Shown here: positions 41,826 through 51,357 of the stretch, in pieces
How the letters are laid out: every line of letters begins with the position of its first letter
Numbering within the stretch: position 1 is the stretch's first letter
Assembly: GCF_003966715.1 (NCBI RefSeq)
Contig: NZ_AP018907.1
Location: forward strand, 3,212,001 to 3,276,000
DNA: 64,000 bases
Source: Blastochloris tepida
GTDB lineage: Bacteria; Pseudomonadota; Alphaproteobacteria; Rhizobiales; Xanthobacteraceae
Reading direction: 5' to 3'
The notes under the pieces: model-generated
What the model was told of the DNA's origin: nothing
The model's database searches: none
Seen by the model: only the letters and a program-made list of their open reading frames with translations
Position numbers and translations under genes: made by a program

Positions 41826-42341
41826 TCATTTCGGCCCCGACGAGGGCGGGCAGCTCAGATTGGCCGCCATCTGCATCAGCACCGCCAGGAACGCCCGCGT
41901 CTGCACCTCGCCGAGGCCGCGCGCGGCGAGGCGGTTGACCTCGTGGGCGGCGGCAACGGCAGGCGCCTGCACCGCGCGGCCGCGCTCGGTCAGCCGCACC
42001 AGAGCGCGGCGGCGGTCCTCGGGGTCGGCGGCGCGCGCGATCAGGCCGTCGCGTTCCATGCGCGAGAGCGCCTGCGCCATGGTCGGCTGCTCGACCCGCA
42101 CGATCCGCACCAGCTCGGCCTGCGCCAGCCCGTCGCGCTCCCACAGCGCCAGCAGCACCGGAAACTGGCCGGTGGTGAGGCCGAGCGGCGCGATGCGCTC
42201 GGCCAGCGCCCGCTCGAACAGCCGCGCCACCAGATTGACCATGTAGCCGCAGGATTCGTAGCGCCACGGCAGCACCTCGGCCTCTGGGCCGGGGCAGGTT
42301 TCGGGGCCGGTCTCGGCGGATTGGGGTTCGGGTTTCGCCAT
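41826..42341 (-). CDS. MarR family transcriptional regulator
   Basis: The 171-residue winged-helix regulator has YMVNLVARLFERALAERI, the recognition region AELVRIVRVEQPTMAQALSR, and the wing ARAADPEDRRRALVRLTERG. MarR proteins usually bind palindromes as dimers and release DNA on ligand binding or oxidation. It carries Cys in its N-terminal and C-terminal ends. It is divergent from a membrane-protein gene across an operator with two identical palindromes (42377-42410). It probably represses both itself and that gene. Confidence 0.92.
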   Translation of the reverse strand: MAKPEPQSAETGPETCPGPEAEVLPWRYESCGYMVNLVARLFERALAERIAPLGLTTGQFPVLLALWERDGLAQAELVRIVRVEQPTMAQALSRMERDGLIARAADPEDRRRALVRLTERGRAVQAPAVAAAHEVNRLAARGLGEVQTRAFLAVLMQMAANLSCPPSSGPK

Positions 42342-42376
42342 CGAAGGTCTCCGGGCCGCGATTGGATTGACTTAAC

Positions 42377-42410
42377 ATAGGATCCTATGCAATAAAAGAT
42401 AGGATCCTAT
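42377..42410. promoter_or_regulatory. double palindromic operator between marR-like gene and membrane-protein gene
   Basis: ATAGGATCCTAT occurs twice as a perfect 12-bp palindrome (42377-42388 and 42399-42410). The centres are 22 bp apart, two helical turns. The first copy lies within the spacer of a plus-strand promoter with -35 TTGACT (42367-42372). Binding there would block transcription of the divergent gene. Confidence 0.8.
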
Positions 42411-42458
42411 CAAAAGACCGCCGCTTGCGGCACCGACACATGCGCCAGGGAGATCGCC

Positions 42459-42986
42459 ATGACCACCACCAACCCCAACACCACCGACCCCGCCGGAACC
42501 GCGGCCACGCTCGACCGCTCCGACATGCCGCCGCTCTTGCGCCTCATCCACCCCGTCGCCGGGGCGGTGGCGCTCCTCACCATCGCCACCTTCTGGATTT
42601 CGACGGTCGCGGTCGAGGCGCTGGGCACCCCCGCCGATGTCGCCCGGCTGAAGAATGCGATCCTGTGGGGCATGCTGGTGCTCGTGCCGGCGATCGCGAT
42701 TGCCGGTGCCTCCGGCATGCGCCTGGGCCGCACCTCGCTCCACCCGCTGATCGAGGCCAAGCAGAGCCGCATGCCGATCATCGCGCTGAACGGCCTCCTG
42801 GTGCTGGTGCCGGCGGCGTTCTTCCTCGCCGACCGCGCCGCGGCGGGCATGCTGGATCAGGTGTTCTACACCGTGCAGGCGATCGAACTGGCCGCTGGTG
42901 CGTTCAACTTCTACCTGATCGTGCTGGCGATGCGCGACGGCTTCCAGCTCTCCGGCCGCTTCGGCTTCCTGACCGCCGGGCGCTGA
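42459..42986 (+). CDS. four-helix membrane protein under MarR control
   Basis: The 175-residue protein has a polar N-terminus followed by four hydrophobic segments: PVAGAVALLTIATFWISTVA, AILWGMLVLVPAIAIAGASG, PIIALNGLLVLVPAAFFLAD and a last one around VQAIELAAGAFNFYLIVLAM. Positions of charged residues between helices (MRLGRTSLHPLIEAKQSR) suggest a small integral protein. I do not recognise the family. Its only clue is the shared operator region with the MarR gene. Such neighbours are often stress- or drug-related, but this is inference. GGGAG precedes the ATG at 42459. Confidence 0.75.
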   Translation: MTTTNPNTTDPAGTAATLDRSDMPPLLRLIHPVAGAVALLTIATFWISTVAVEALGTPADVARLKNAILWGMLVLVPAIAIAGASGMRLGRTSLHPLIEAKQSRMPIIALNGLLVLVPAAFFLADRAAAGMLDQVFYTVQAIELAAGAFNFYLIVLAMRDGFQLSGRFGFLTAGR

Positions 42987-43293
42987 GCGCCGCCGCCACG
43001 TCCACCCCGGCCAGCGAAATCCGGCCGGCGGCTTCGGGTTTCCGCGACGTCTCTGAGACCAACGGCCCCAGACGCTGATGCGTGGGGCCGTTGGCCCTCG
43101 CGGATTTTCTTTCGGAAAATCAACGATTTCGCGAAAGTCCGCCAGCGGAACCAACGGTCCGCGTCCGCGGCCGTTGGTATGATTTCCGGAACGAAAATCC
43201 GAATGGATGCCCTGCTAGTGTCAACGGCCCCACGCCTCGGCGTTCGGGGCCGTTCGTATGATGCGCTCAGAGCGGTGCTTCAGGGGCCCGCCG
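42987..43293. other. convergent intergenic region with three family C hairpins
   Basis: The gap lies between the membrane-protein gene and the convergent engB. It contains three hairpins of the ACCAACGG / CCGTTGGT type. Short AT-richer spacers between them resemble family A ends (ATGATTTCCGG, CGAAAATCC). No gene is seen. Confidence 0.55.
43059..43254. repeat. cluster of three intergenic repeat family C hairpins
   Basis: CCAACGGCCCCA (43059-43070) pairs with TGGGGCCGTTGG (43083-43094). ACCAACGGTC (43150-43159) pairs with GGCCGTTGGT (43169-43178, one G-T pair). AACGGCCCC (43223-43231) pairs with GGGGCCGTT (43246-43254), with ACGCC/GGCGT pairing inside. The first and third copies share the loop theme ACGC..GCGT. 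Confidence 0.75.
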
Positions 43294-43950
43294 TTACACC
43301 GGCCCGCGCTCGGCGATGAGGCGGGCCAGCGAGGCCCGCAACTCGGGAATGCCGGCGCCGGTGCGGCTGGAGGTCACGAGGATCTCCGGAAACGCTGCCG
43401 GGTGCTTGGCCAGCGCCGCCGTCACCTTGGCGACGGTGTCGGCCAGCGCCGACGCCTTGGTGTCGTCGGCCTTGGTCAGCACCACCTGATAGGACACCGC
43501 GGCGCGGTCGAGCGTATCCAGCACCGGGGCGTCGGTGTCCTTGAGCCCATGGCGGGCGTCGATCAGCACCAGCACGCGGGCGAGGTTGGCGCGGCCGCGC
43601 AGGAAATCGTGGATCAGCCCGGTCCAGGCAGCCACCTTGTCCTTGGCCACCGCGGCATAGCCGTAGCCGGGCATGTCGACCATCGTCAGCGCGCCGCCGG
43701 CCGAGAAGAAGATCAGCTCCTGCGTGCGGCCCGGCGTGTGCGAGGTGCGGGCGAGCGCATTCTGCCCGACCAGCGCGTTGATCAGGCTCGACTTGCCGAC
43801 ATTGGAGCGGCCGGCGAAGGCGACCTCAAGCCCGGCCATTGCCGGCAGCGAGGCGAGCGAACTCGCGGCGGTCGCGAACCCCCAGGGGGCGGCGAACATC
43901 CGCCGACCGGTCTCGATTTCGTCGGGCGAGAACGGCTTGACGCTGGACAT
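43294..43950 (-). CDS. engB: ribosome biogenesis GTP-binding protein YsxC/EngB
   Basis: EngB is an essential GTPase of large-subunit assembly. The 218-residue protein has G1 GRSNVGKSSL, the switch region TSHTPGRTQELIFF, G3 DMPGYGYA, G4 TKAD and the G5-like SSRTGAGIPEL. The N-terminal extension of about 45 residues with FAAPWGFATAASSLASLP is longer than in E. coli and usual for the order. It lies 121 bases after yidC on the same strand, the conserved rpmH-rnpA-yidC-engB order. Confidence 0.96.
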   Translation of the reverse strand: MSSVKPFSPDEIETGRRMFAAPWGFATAASSLASLPAMAGLEVAFAGRSNVGKSSLINALVGQNALARTSHTPGRTQELIFFSAGGALTMVDMPGYGYAAVAKDKVAAWTGLIHDFLRGRANLARVLVLIDARHGLKDTDAPVLDTLDRAAVSYQVVLTKADDTKASALADTVAKVTAALAKHPAAFPEILVTSSRTGAGIPELRASLARLIAERGPV

Positions 43951-44071
43951 ATCGGGCCTTTGGCTCTCGCTTGTCAGTCGGACCCGGCGACACAGGGTCC
44001 ATTCAACCGAAATCCCGGCGCGGCGTGCGGCGCCGGCCGGGACTTTGGGGAGGGAGAAACGCGGCGCCGCC

Positions 44072-45922
44072 TCAGCTCGACGCCGGCTTCTTCTTGTCCG
44101 ATGCCGGCTTCTTGACCGACTTCTTGAGGTTGTCCCACAGCTCGACCTTGACCCCGTGCTTGCGCATGATGACGTACTGCTGGGCCAGCGACAGGAAGTT
44201 GTTCCAGGTCCAGTAGATCACCAGCCCCGCCGGGAAGCTCGCCAGCATGAAGGTGAACAGCACCGGCATCCAGGCGAAGATCATCTGCTGCGTCGGGTCG
44301 GGCGGCGGCGGGTTCATCTTCATCTGGACCCACATCGTCACGCCCATGATGATCGGCCAGGCACCGAGCATCAGGAAGGCCGGCGGCGCCCACGGGATCA
44401 GCCCGAACAGGTTGAAGATGGTGGTCGGATCGGGCGCCGCGAGATCGTGGATCCAGCCGTAGAACGGCGCGTGCCGCATCTCGATGGTGACGAACAGCAC
44501 CTTGTAGAGCGCGAAGAACACCGGGATCTGGATCAGCACCGGCCAGCAGCCGGCCAGCGGGTTGATCTTCTCCTTGCGGTAAAGCTCCAGCATCGCCTGC
44601 TGCAGCTTCATCTTGTCGTCGCCGTAGCGCTCCTTGATCGCCAGCAGCTGCGGCTGGACCGCCTTCATCTTGGCCAGCGAAGCGTAGGACTTGTTCGCCA
44701 GCGGGAAGAAGATGATCTTGATGAACACCGTGACGATGAGGATGGCGAGGCCGAAGTTGCCGACCATCTTGTAGAAGAAGTCCAGCGCGTAGAACAGCGG
44801 CTTGGTGATGAAGTAGAACCACCCCCAATCGATCAACAGCTCGAAGCGCTTGATGCCGAGATTGACCTCGTAGCCGTCGACGACCTGCACCTCCTTGGCG
44901 CCGGCGAACAGCCGGCCGACCACCTCGGCGGTGGCGCCGGGAGCGACGGTGACCGAATCCGACAGGAAGTCGGTCTGATAGGTCTTGAGCGCGCCGAGTT
45001 GGCCGGCGGAGAAGCGCGACTGCACCGGGCTCGCCTGATCCGGGATCAGGGTCGCCGCCCAGTACTTGTCGGTGATGCCGAGCCAGCCGCCGGTGGACTT
45101 CCAGGTCTTGGGGCTCTCGCCGGCGATGCTGGAATAGGTCACCTCCTGCAGGCCGTCGTCGCCGAACACGCCGATCAGACCCTCGTGCAGGATGTAGAAG
45201 CCGGAGGTGGGCGGCGTGCCGTGGCGCGAGATCAGGCCGTAATTGTAGAGGCTGACCGGCTCGCCGCCGCGGTTCTGGACCTGGTCGGTGACCGTGAACA
45301 TGTAGCGGTCGTCGACCGCGATGGTGCGGCGGAAGACGAGGCCCTTGCCATTGTCCCAGGTGAGCACCAGCGGCTGGGCCTCGGTGAGCGGCCCCGAGGT
45401 GACGGGCGTCCAGTCCGTGGTCGGACCGGGCAGCGGGATCGCGCCGTTCGCCGGGCCGACCCAGCCGAACTCGGCATAGAACGGATGCTCGGAGCCCGAC
45501 GGCGACAGCAGAACGATGTTCGGGCTCTTGGGGTCGACCGTCTCGTGATAGTTCAGCAGCGACAGATCGTCGATGCGGCCGCCGCGCAGATTGACCGAGC
45601 CCCGCAGGCGGCCGGTCTCGATGGCGACGCGCGGGCTGGCGGCAAGCGCCGCGGCGCGGTCGACCGCCGGGGTGGTGGTGGCGCCCGGCGGCGTGGCGCC
45701 GGAGGCGGGCACGGGCGGCTGGCCCGGCTGGGCGGCCGGCTGCGGCGCGCCCTGGGGTGTTCCCTGAGCGGCCGGCGCAGGCTGGGTCTGGCTGAGCTGG
45801 GCCTGCTGGGCGGCCTGACGCTGCTTTTCCGACTGCGGCACGCCGACAAAGTACTGCCAGGCCAGCAGCACGATGAGCGACAGGCCGATGGCCAGGCCCA
45901 GATTCTTGTTGTCATCGCTCAT
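44072..45922 (-). CDS. yidC: membrane protein insertase YidC
   Basis: YidC inserts and folds inner-membrane proteins, alone or with SecYEG. The 616-residue protein has the N-terminal anchor ([20 protein letters not shown]), a Pro/Gln/Ala-rich linker, the periplasmic beta-sandwich (about residues 75-365) and the conserved five-helix core. Core stretches are [39 protein letters not shown] and [20 protein letters not shown]. The C-terminal tail is Lys-rich. The ATG at 45922 follows GGAG and overlaps the rnpA stop by 11 bases. No yidD gene is present between rnpA and yidC. Confidence 0.97.
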   Translation of the reverse strand: MSDDNKNLGLAIGLSLIVLLAWQYFVGVPQSEKQRQAAQQAQLSQTQPAPAAQGTPQGAPQPAAQPGQPPVPASGATPPGATTTPAVDRAAALAASPRVAIETGRLRGSVNLRGGRIDDLSLLNYHETVDPKSPNIVLLSPSGSEHPFYAEFGWVGPANGAIPLPGPTTDWTPVTSGPLTEAQPLVLTWDNGKGLVFRRTIAVDDRYMFTVTDQVQNRGGEPVSLYNYGLISRHGTPPTSGFYILHEGLIGVFGDDGLQEVTYSSIAGESPKTWKSTGGWLGITDKYWAATLIPDQASPVQSRFSAGQLGALKTYQTDFLSDSVTVAPGATAEVVGRLFAGAKEVQVVDGYEVNLGIKRFELLIDWGWFYFITKPLFYALDFFYKMVGNFGLAILIVTVFIKIIFFPLANKSYASLAKMKAVQPQLLAIKERYGDDKMKLQQAMLELYRKEKINPLAGCWPVLIQIPVFFALYKVLFVTIEMRHAPFYGWIHDLAAPDPTTIFNLFGLIPWAPPAFLMLGAWPIIMGVTMWVQMKMNPPPPDPTQQMIFAWMPVLFTFMLASFPAGLVIYWTWNNFLSLAQQYVIMRKHGVKVELWDNLKKSVKKPASDKKKPASS

Positions 45923-46298
45923 CGCGATCATCTCCGGTACGCGCCGGCGCCGCCCGGCCGGATCGACCGCGGCGGTCTGCGGCGTGGACGCGGCTGAGCG
46001 TCCGCGAAAACTCTCGGGCAAGCTCCGCGAACGGAGCGTTGATGGCGTCGCGCCGAGCCACGACGACATAATCGAAGCCCGCACGGGCGCCACCGCCCTC
46101 CTGGCGCACGATCGCGCGCAGGCGGCGGCGGATGCGGTTCCGCTCGACGGCGGTTCCGACCTTCTTGGTGATGGTCAGGCCGAACCGCGGACCGGCGGCG
46201 TCGCCACGGTCGCGGCTCTGTAGCACAAAGGCACCGGCATGGGCACGCGCGCCGCGCTGGGCGGCGAGAAAATCGGCGCGTTTCCGCAGGCGGTCCAT
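45912..46298 (-). CDS. rnpA: ribonuclease P protein component
   Basis: RnpA is the protein subunit of RNase P, which trims tRNA 5' ends. From the ATG at 46298 it has 128 residues: [39 protein letters not shown] (the RNR signature) and [20 protein letters not shown]. Two in-frame ATGs upstream (46310 and 46322) are possible, as no strong ribosome-binding site settles the choice. The tail is Arg-rich. It lies between rpmH and yidC and overlaps the latter. Confidence 0.93.
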   Translation of the reverse strand: MDRLRKRADFLAAQRGARAHAGAFVLQSRDRGDAAGPRFGLTITKKVGTAVERNRIRRRLRAIVRQEGGGARAGFDYVVVARRDAINAPFAELAREFSRTLSRVHAADRRGRSGRAAPARTGDDRDER

Positions 46299-46389
46299 CG
46301 CTGTCGACATCTGGCCCGTCATTCGCGGCCCGTCACACCTGATCGGCCACGGGCAGGCCGGGGACGCGCCCCGGCGTCCCACCCGGCCG

Positions 46390-46524
46390 TCAGGCCGACA
46401 GGCGCTTGCGGCCCTGCGCGCGGCGCGCGGCGATCACCTTGCGGCCGCCCTTGGTTGCCATGCGCGCGCGAAAGCCGTGGCGGCGCTTGCGCACCAGCTT
46501 GCTCGGTTGATAGGTCCGCTTCAC
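46390..46524 (-). CDS. rpmH: 50S ribosomal protein L34
   Basis: L34 is a small basic protein of the large ribosomal subunit. The 44-residue frame reads [18 protein letters not shown] at the start and ends GRKRLSA, an exact match to the expected size and pattern. The start is GTG at 46524 with CCGGAG 7 bases upstream. It is the first gene of the rpmH-rnpA-yidC-engB cluster, with a leader of about 250 bases from the promoter at 46783-46812. Confidence 0.98.
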   Translation of the reverse strand: MKRTYQPSKLVRKRRHGFRARMATKGGRKVIAARRAQGRKRLSA

Positions 46525-46782
46525 GTTCGATCTCCGGAAGTTGCGGCGAGAGCCCTCTGCGATCGCATCGAATCGGGCCCCGGGTCTTCGGTCAGTCGCG
46601 CCCCCGTCGGCAGGCCCTGTCGTGGCCGCTGCGGAAGGCGCTGCAAATCCTTGAGTTTGTCGCGTCGCCCGGCGCCCGGCTGGACCCCAGCCATGACCGA
46701 AAACGCTTCGCCCCCGGGGACCGCTGCTGGCAGGCCAACCGATACCGGCCCGTCAAGCCGCCCCGGCTGCGAGTTGGCGGGG

Positions 46783-46812
46783 CTTATACTGGCGCCCCGC
46801 CCGCAAAGTCAA
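46783..46812 (-). promoter_or_regulatory. promoter of rpmH-rnpA-yidC-engB
   Basis: On the minus strand TTGACT (46807-46812) and TATAAG (46783-46788) are separated by 18 bases. Transcription should start near 46775. Confidence 0.65.
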
Positions 46813-46818
46813 TTGAAG

Positions 46819-46837
46819 CCGGCCGGACCCCGGCCGG
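46819..46837. other. CCGGCCGG hairpin after the FYDLN-protein gene
   Basis: Two copies of CCGGCCGG (46819-46826 and 46830-46837), each self-complementary, form an 8-bp stem with a 3-base loop. It lies 32 bases downstream of the FYDLN gene on the minus strand and just before the rpmH -35 box. It probably separates the two transcription units. Confidence 0.5.
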
Positions 46838-46869
46838 GCCTTGAGCGGAAGCTGAGCCGCGGCGGGCGC

Positions 46870-47277
46870 TCAGCGCTCCTCGTCGTCCTCAACGTCGCCG
46901 ATCACGTCGGAGAGGTCGTCGTCGCCCTCTTCCTCCTCTTCGAGGAAGGTCTCGTCATCGTCGTCGAGGGCCTCGTCCTCGATCTCGATGTCCTCCTCGG
47001 AGGTCACGGTCTTGCCCGCATCCTCCTCGGCCTCCTCGAGCGGCACGATTTCGACGTCGCTCGCCTCCTCGATGTCGGGCTCCTCGTCCGAAGACGGCGC
47101 GGCGGCGGCACGCGCCGCCACGCCGCGCGCGCTCAGCCGGCCCGCGACGGGATCGAACATGCTGCGCGGATAACTCTCGCCGGTATAGGGCGAAACGATC
47201 GGGTCCTTGTTCAAGTCGTAGAACTTGCGCCCCGTGACGGGGCAGACCCGCTTGGTGCCGAGTTCGTCTTTGGCCAC
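46870..47277 (-). CDS. FYDLN acid domain protein (TIGR02300 family)
   Basis: The 135-residue protein starts with the conserved AKDELGTKRVCPVTGRKFYD, which gives the family its name and contains one Cys. It continues IVSPYTGESYPRSMFD and then turns into a strongly acidic tail of Glu and Asp runs (for example ETFLEEEEEGDDDLSD). The GTG at 47277 has AAGGA at 9 bases; upstream frame sequence is not conserved-looking. The family is restricted to alphaproteobacteria, has no known function, and is usually next to aroA, as here (divergent). Confidence 0.92.
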   Translation of the reverse strand: MAKDELGTKRVCPVTGRKFYDLNKDPIVSPYTGESYPRSMFDPVAGRLSARGVAARAAAAPSSDEEPDIEEASDVEIVPLEEAEEDAGKTVTSEEDIEIEDEALDDDDETFLEEEEEGDDDLSDVIGDVEDDEER

Positions 47278-47429
47278 CGCGGACGTTCCTTCGAATAATG
47301 TCTTCGGAGAAACGATGCGGTTAGCGGCGCGGAACGCCCCCGTCAATCCCCTCCCGCGCCCCGGTTGACGGTCCCGGCCCGCCATGTCACAGCCCGCGGC
47401 CGAACGAGGCTGGCCAAGATCCCAACACC

Positions 47430-48785
47430 ATGACACCAGATCCCGGCTCCCACGCCGTCACCCGTCCCGTCACGGCGCGCCGCTCCGGCCCGCTGCGCGG
47501 CCAGATCCGCGCCCCCGGCGACAAATCGGTGTCGCACCGGGCGCTGATCTTCGGGCTGCTCGCTTGCGGCACAACCGAGATCGCGGGCCTGCTGGAGGGC
47601 GCCGACGTGCTGGCCACGGCGCGGGCCTGCGCCGCGCTCGGCGCCAAGGTCGACCGGCTGGGGGAAGGCCGCTGGCGGGTCGAGGGCGTGGGCGTCGGCG
47701 CCCTGCTCGCGCCGACCGACACCCTCGATTTCGGCAATTCCGGCACCGGCGCAAGGCTGATGATGGGCGTGGTCGCCGGCCACCCGGTCACCGCCCGGTT
47801 CGATGGCGATGCCTCCTTGCGCAAGCGGCCGATGAAGCGGGTGCTCGACCCGCTGGCGCTGGTCGGCGCCCGTGTTCTCGAATCCGCCGAGGGCGGCCGC
47901 CTGCCGCTGGTGCTTCAGGGCGCCCGCGAGCCGCTGCCCGTCACCTATGAGACGCCGGTGCCCTCGGCGCAGGTGAAATCCGCCGTGCTGCTCGCCGGCC
48001 TCGCTGCACCCGGCGAGACCACGGTGATCGAGCGCGAGGCGACGCGCGACCATACCGAATCCATGCTGGCCTATTTCGGCGCCGACGTGCGCGTCGTGCC
48101 CGAGGGCGCGCATGGCCGGCGCATCACGCTCATCGGCCGTCCCGAGTTGCGCCCCGCCCCGGTGCGGGTGCCCGCCGACCCGTCGTCGGCCGCCTTCCCG
48201 CTGGTGGCGGCGCTGCTTCTCAAGGGCTCCAAGCTGGCGATCGAGGGGGTGATGGCCAATCCGCTGCGCAACGGCCTCGTCGTAACGCTCCGCGAGATGG
48301 GCGCCCGCATCGAGGTGCTGGACGAGCGCCGCGAGGGTGGCGAATTGGTCGAGGATCTGGTGGTGCAGTTCTCTGAGCTGGCCGGCGTCGAGGTGCCCGC
48401 CGAGCGGGCGCCGTCGATGATCGACGAATACCCCATCCTCGCCGTCGCCGCCGCCAATGCCCGCGGCGTCACCCGCATGCGCGGGCTCTCCGAACTCAAG
48501 GTCAAGGAAAGCGACCGGCTGGCCGCGGTGGCCGACATGCTGCGTGCGGCCGGCGTCGAAGCCCAGATCGAGGGCGACGACCTCATCGTCGAGGGCAAGG
48601 GGCCGGGCGGCGTGCCGGGCGGCGGCACCGTCGTCACCCACATGGACCACCGCATCGCCATGAGCGGGCTGGTGCTGGGCCTCGCCACTGATGCCGGCAT
48701 GGCGGTGGACGACGTCGCCTTCATCGCCACCTCCTTCCCCGACTTTCTGCCCCTGATGGCGGGGCTCGGCGCGGAGATCGGCTGA
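47430..48785 (+). CDS. aroA: 3-phosphoshikimate 1-carboxyvinyltransferase (EPSP synthase)
   Basis: AroA joins shikimate-3-phosphate and PEP in the shikimate pathway and is the glyphosate target. The 451-residue protein shows [57 protein letters not shown] and the late [13 protein letters not shown]. The GDKS, SAQVK and RDHTE stretches are class II (Agrobacterium CP4-type) signatures. However, the NxTR motif reads NPLR and the PEP-site loop has Gly (NSGT) where the CP4 enzyme has Ala, so natural tolerance cannot be claimed. It overlaps cmk by one base. Confidence 0.97.
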   Translation: MTPDPGSHAVTRPVTARRSGPLRGQIRAPGDKSVSHRALIFGLLACGTTEIAGLLEGADVLATARACAALGAKVDRLGEGRWRVEGVGVGALLAPTDTLDFGNSGTGARLMMGVVAGHPVTARFDGDASLRKRPMKRVLDPLALVGARVLESAEGGRLPLVLQGAREPLPVTYETPVPSAQVKSAVLLAGLAAPGETTVIEREATRDHTESMLAYFGADVRVVPEGAHGRRITLIGRPELRPAPVRVPADPSSAAFPLVAALLLKGSKLAIEGVMANPLRNGLVVTLREMGARIEVLDERREGGELVEDLVVQFSELAGVEVPAERAPSMIDEYPILAVAAANARGVTRMRGLSELKVKESDRLAAVADMLRAAGVEAQIEGDDLIVEGKGPGGVPGGGTVVTHMDHRIAMSGLVLGLATDAGMAVDDVAFIATSFPDFLPLMAGLGAEIG

Positions 48786-49414
48786 TGTCGGACAATCTGG
48801 TCATCGCGCTCGACGGCCCGGCCGCCTCCGGCAAGGGAACGCTGGCGAAGAAAATCGCCGGCCATTTCGGCCTGCCGCATCTCGACACCGGCCTGCTCTA
48901 CCGCGCGGTCGGCCGCGGCGTGCTGGACCAGGGCAAGGACCCCGGCGACACGGCGGCCGCGGCGGCGGTGGCGGCAGCCCTCGACGTCTCAGCCCTCGAC
49001 GAGGACCGGCTGCGCGGCGCCGAGATGGGTGAGGCCGCAAGCCGGGTCGCCGCCATTCCGGCGGTGCGCGCGGCGCTGTTCGAGCTGCAGCGCGCCTTCG
49101 CCGCCCGCCCCGGCGGCGCGGTGCTCGACGGGCGCGACATCGGCACGGTGATCTGCCCGGACGCCACGGTGAAGATCTTCGTCACCGCCACGCCCGAGGT
49201 GCGGGCCGAGCGGCGCTTCAAGGAGCTGAAGGGCCGCGGCGAGAGCATCGCGTTCGACGACGTGCTGGCCGACATCCGCCGGCGCGACGAGCGCGATTCC
49301 AGCCGCAGCGCCGCGCCGCTGGTGGCGGCGGCCGATGCGCACTTGCTCGATACCACCACTTTGGATATAGACGCGGCGTTCCAGACGGCTCTCGGCATCA
49401 TCGGTCGCAGGTAG
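48785..49414 (+). CDS. cmk: (d)CMP kinase
   Basis: Cmk phosphorylates CMP and dCMP in nucleotide metabolism. The 209-residue protein has the P-loop [38 protein letters not shown], the CMP-binding [15 protein letters not shown], and the lid [15 protein letters not shown]. The ATG overlaps the aroA stop (TGATG). The order aroA-cmk-rpsA is conserved in alphaproteobacteria. Confidence 0.97.
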   Translation: MSDNLVIALDGPAASGKGTLAKKIAGHFGLPHLDTGLLYRAVGRGVLDQGKDPGDTAAAAAVAAALDVSALDEDRLRGAEMGEAASRVAAIPAVRAALFELQRAFAARPGGAVLDGRDIGTVICPDATVKIFVTATPEVRAERRFKELKGRGESIAFDDVLADIRRRDERDSSRSAAPLVAAADAHLLDTTTLDIDAAFQTALGIIGRR

Positions 49415-49519
49415 CGCGGACGGCGCGGTTCAATCCCACCGTCGGCCCGGCTTCCTCCGCTCCTGCCACGGCCTTCCAGGACCGAACCCTGTCCCGATCG
49501 ACGTGGTTCACGCGCCGGC

Positions 49520-49594
49520 CCGCCGGATCTTCCGGCGGCTCGCCCGATCAGGCATCGGGCGCGCGTCGAACGGGACGTCACGCAACACGTGACG
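49520..49594 (+). promoter_or_regulatory. three consecutive hairpins in the rpsA leader
   Basis: Hairpin I pairs CCGCCGGA (49520-49527) with TCCGGCGG (49531-49538). Hairpin II pairs GCCCGAT (49542-49548) with ATCGGGC (49554-49560). Hairpin III pairs CGTCACG (49576-49582) with CGTGACG (49588-49594). All are perfect. The last ends 35 bases before the rpsA start. A three-hairpin translation-initiation region is known for E. coli rpsA, so S1 autoregulation is plausible. Confidence 0.6.
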
Positions 49595-49629
49595 CCGGCG
49601 CCGCCAACCCAACCATTTCAGGACACTGC

Positions 49630-51330
49630 ATGACCGCTGTCGCCGCTCCGACCAAGGAGGACTTCGCCGCACTTCTCGAGGAGAGCCTTGCCCAGACCGA
49701 ACTCAATGAGGGAACGGTGGTCAGGGGCACCGTCGTCGGGATCGAGAAGGATCTCGCCATCATCGACGTCGGGCTCAAGACCGAAGGCCGCGTGCCGCTG
49801 CGCGAGTTCGCCGGCCCCGGCCGCGAGGCGACGCTCAAGATCGGCGACACCGTCGAGGTCTATCTCGACCGGGTCGAGAATGCGCTCGGCGAAGCGGTGA
49901 TCTCGCGCGACAAGGCGCGCCGCGAGGAAAGCTGGGGCAAGCTGGAGAAGGCGTTCCAGAACAACCAGCACGTCTCGGGCGTCATCTTCTCGACGGTCAA
50001 GGGCGGCTACACGGTCGATCTCGACGGCGCGGTGGCGTTCCTGCCCCGCAGCCAGGTCGACATCCGCCCGGTGCGCGACGTCGGCCCGCTGATGCATCAG
50101 CCGCAGCCCTTCCAGATCCTCAAGATGGACCGCCGCCGCGGCAACATCGTGGTGTCGCGCCGCACGGTTCTCGAAGAGACCCGCGCCGGCCAGCGCCAGG
50201 AGCTGGTGGCCTCGCTGGAAGAGGGCCAGGTGATCGACGGCGTGGTCAAGAACATCACCGATTACGGTGCGTTCGTCGACCTCGGCGGCATCGACGGCCT
50301 GCTGCACGTCACCGACATTGCGTGGCGCCGCGTCAACCACCCGTCCGAGGTGCTGAACATCGGCCAGCAGGTCAAGGTCAAGATCATCAAGATCAACCAC
50401 GAGACCCACCGCATCTCGCTCGGCATGAAGCAGCTGCTCGCCGACCCGTGGGAGGGCATCGAGCGCCGCTATCCGGAAGCCACCCGCTTCAAGGGCCGCG
50501 TGACCAACATCACCGACTACGGCGCGTTCGTGGAGCTGGAGCCGGGCATCGAGGGCCTGATCCACGTCTCCGAGATGAGCTGGACCAAGAAGAACGTCCA
50601 CCCCGGCAAGATCGTCTCCACCTCCCAGGAGGTCGAGGTGGCGATCCTCGAGGTGGATCCGGTCAAGCGCCGCATCTCGCTCGGCCTCAAGCAGACCCTG
50701 CGCAACCCGTGGGAAGTGTTCGCCGAGAAGCACCCGCCCGGCACCATGGTCGAGGGCGAGGTCAAGAACAAGACCGAGTTCGGCCTGTTCCTCGGCCTCG
50801 ACGGCGAAGTCGACGGCATGGTCCACCTGTCGGATCTCGACTGGAACCGTCCCGGCGAGCAGGTGATCGAGGAGTTCAAGAAGGGCGACATGGTGCAGGC
50901 GGTCGTTCTCGACGTCGATGTCGAGAAGGAGCGCATCTCGCTCGGCATCAAGCAGCTCCAGGGCGACCCCTTCGCCACCTCGGGCGAGGTCAAGAAGGGC
51001 TCGGTCGTCACCTGCGAGGTGATCGAGGTGAAGGAAGCCGGCCTCGAGGTGAAGATCGCCGGCTCCGACCTCACCGCCTTCATCAAGCGCGCCGAGCTGG
51101 CCCGTGACCGTGCCGACCAGCGCCCCGAACGCTTCGCGGTGGGCGAGAAGTTCGACGCCCGCGTCACCCTGATCGACCGTCGCGCCCGCAAGGTCACCGT
51201 CTCCATCAAGGCGCTGGAAATCGCCGAGGAGAAAGAGGCCGTGGCGCAGTACGGCTCGCAGGACGCCGGCGCCTCGCTCGGCGACATCCTGGGCGCCGCC
51301 CTCAAGGAGCGCGAGAAGCAGCGCCGCTGA
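49630..51330 (+). CDS. rpsA: 30S ribosomal protein S1
   Basis: S1 holds mRNA on the 30S subunit and helps start translation on structured messages. The 566-residue protein consists of six S1 repeats. Easily seen are VVKNITDYGAFVDLGGIDGL (third), RVTNITDYGAFVELEPGIEG (fourth), VKNKTEFGLFLGLDGEVDGM (fifth) and VIEVKEAGLEVKIAGSD (sixth). The ATG at 49630 has only a weak AGGA upstream, as is common for rpsA. The leader has three hairpins and a strong terminator follows the gene. Confidence 0.98.
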   Translation: MTAVAAPTKEDFAALLEESLAQTELNEGTVVRGTVVGIEKDLAIIDVGLKTEGRVPLREFAGPGREATLKIGDTVEVYLDRVENALGEAVISRDKARREESWGKLEKAFQNNQHVSGVIFSTVKGGYTVDLDGAVAFLPRSQVDIRPVRDVGPLMHQPQPFQILKMDRRRGNIVVSRRTVLEETRAGQRQELVASLEEGQVIDGVVKNITDYGAFVDLGGIDGLLHVTDIAWRRVNHPSEVLNIGQQVKVKIIKINHETHRISLGMKQLLADPWEGIERRYPEATRFKGRVTNITDYGAFVELEPGIEGLIHVSEMSWTKKNVHPGKIVSTSQEVEVAILEVDPVKRRISLGLKQTLRNPWEVFAEKHPPGTMVEGEVKNKTEFGLFLGLDGEVDGMVHLSDLDWNRPGEQVIEEFKKGDMVQAVVLDVDVEKERISLGIKQLQGDPFATSGEVKKGSVVTCEVIEVKEAGLEVKIAGSDLTAFIKRAELARDRADQRPERFAVGEKFDARVTLIDRRARKVTVSIKALEIAEEKEAVAQYGSQDAGASLGDILGAALKEREKQRR

Positions 51331-51357
51331 GGCGTCTCCCTCGCGACCGGAAATCGA

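Larger units (their letters stand above)
46525..46869. other. long leader of rpmH and end of the FYDLN-protein gene
   Basis: The region holds the rpmH promoter, a hairpin near 46819-46837 and roughly 250 bases of untranslated leader. The leader shows scattered short inverted repeats but no clear known RNA family. No tRNA is present. Confidence 0.5.
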
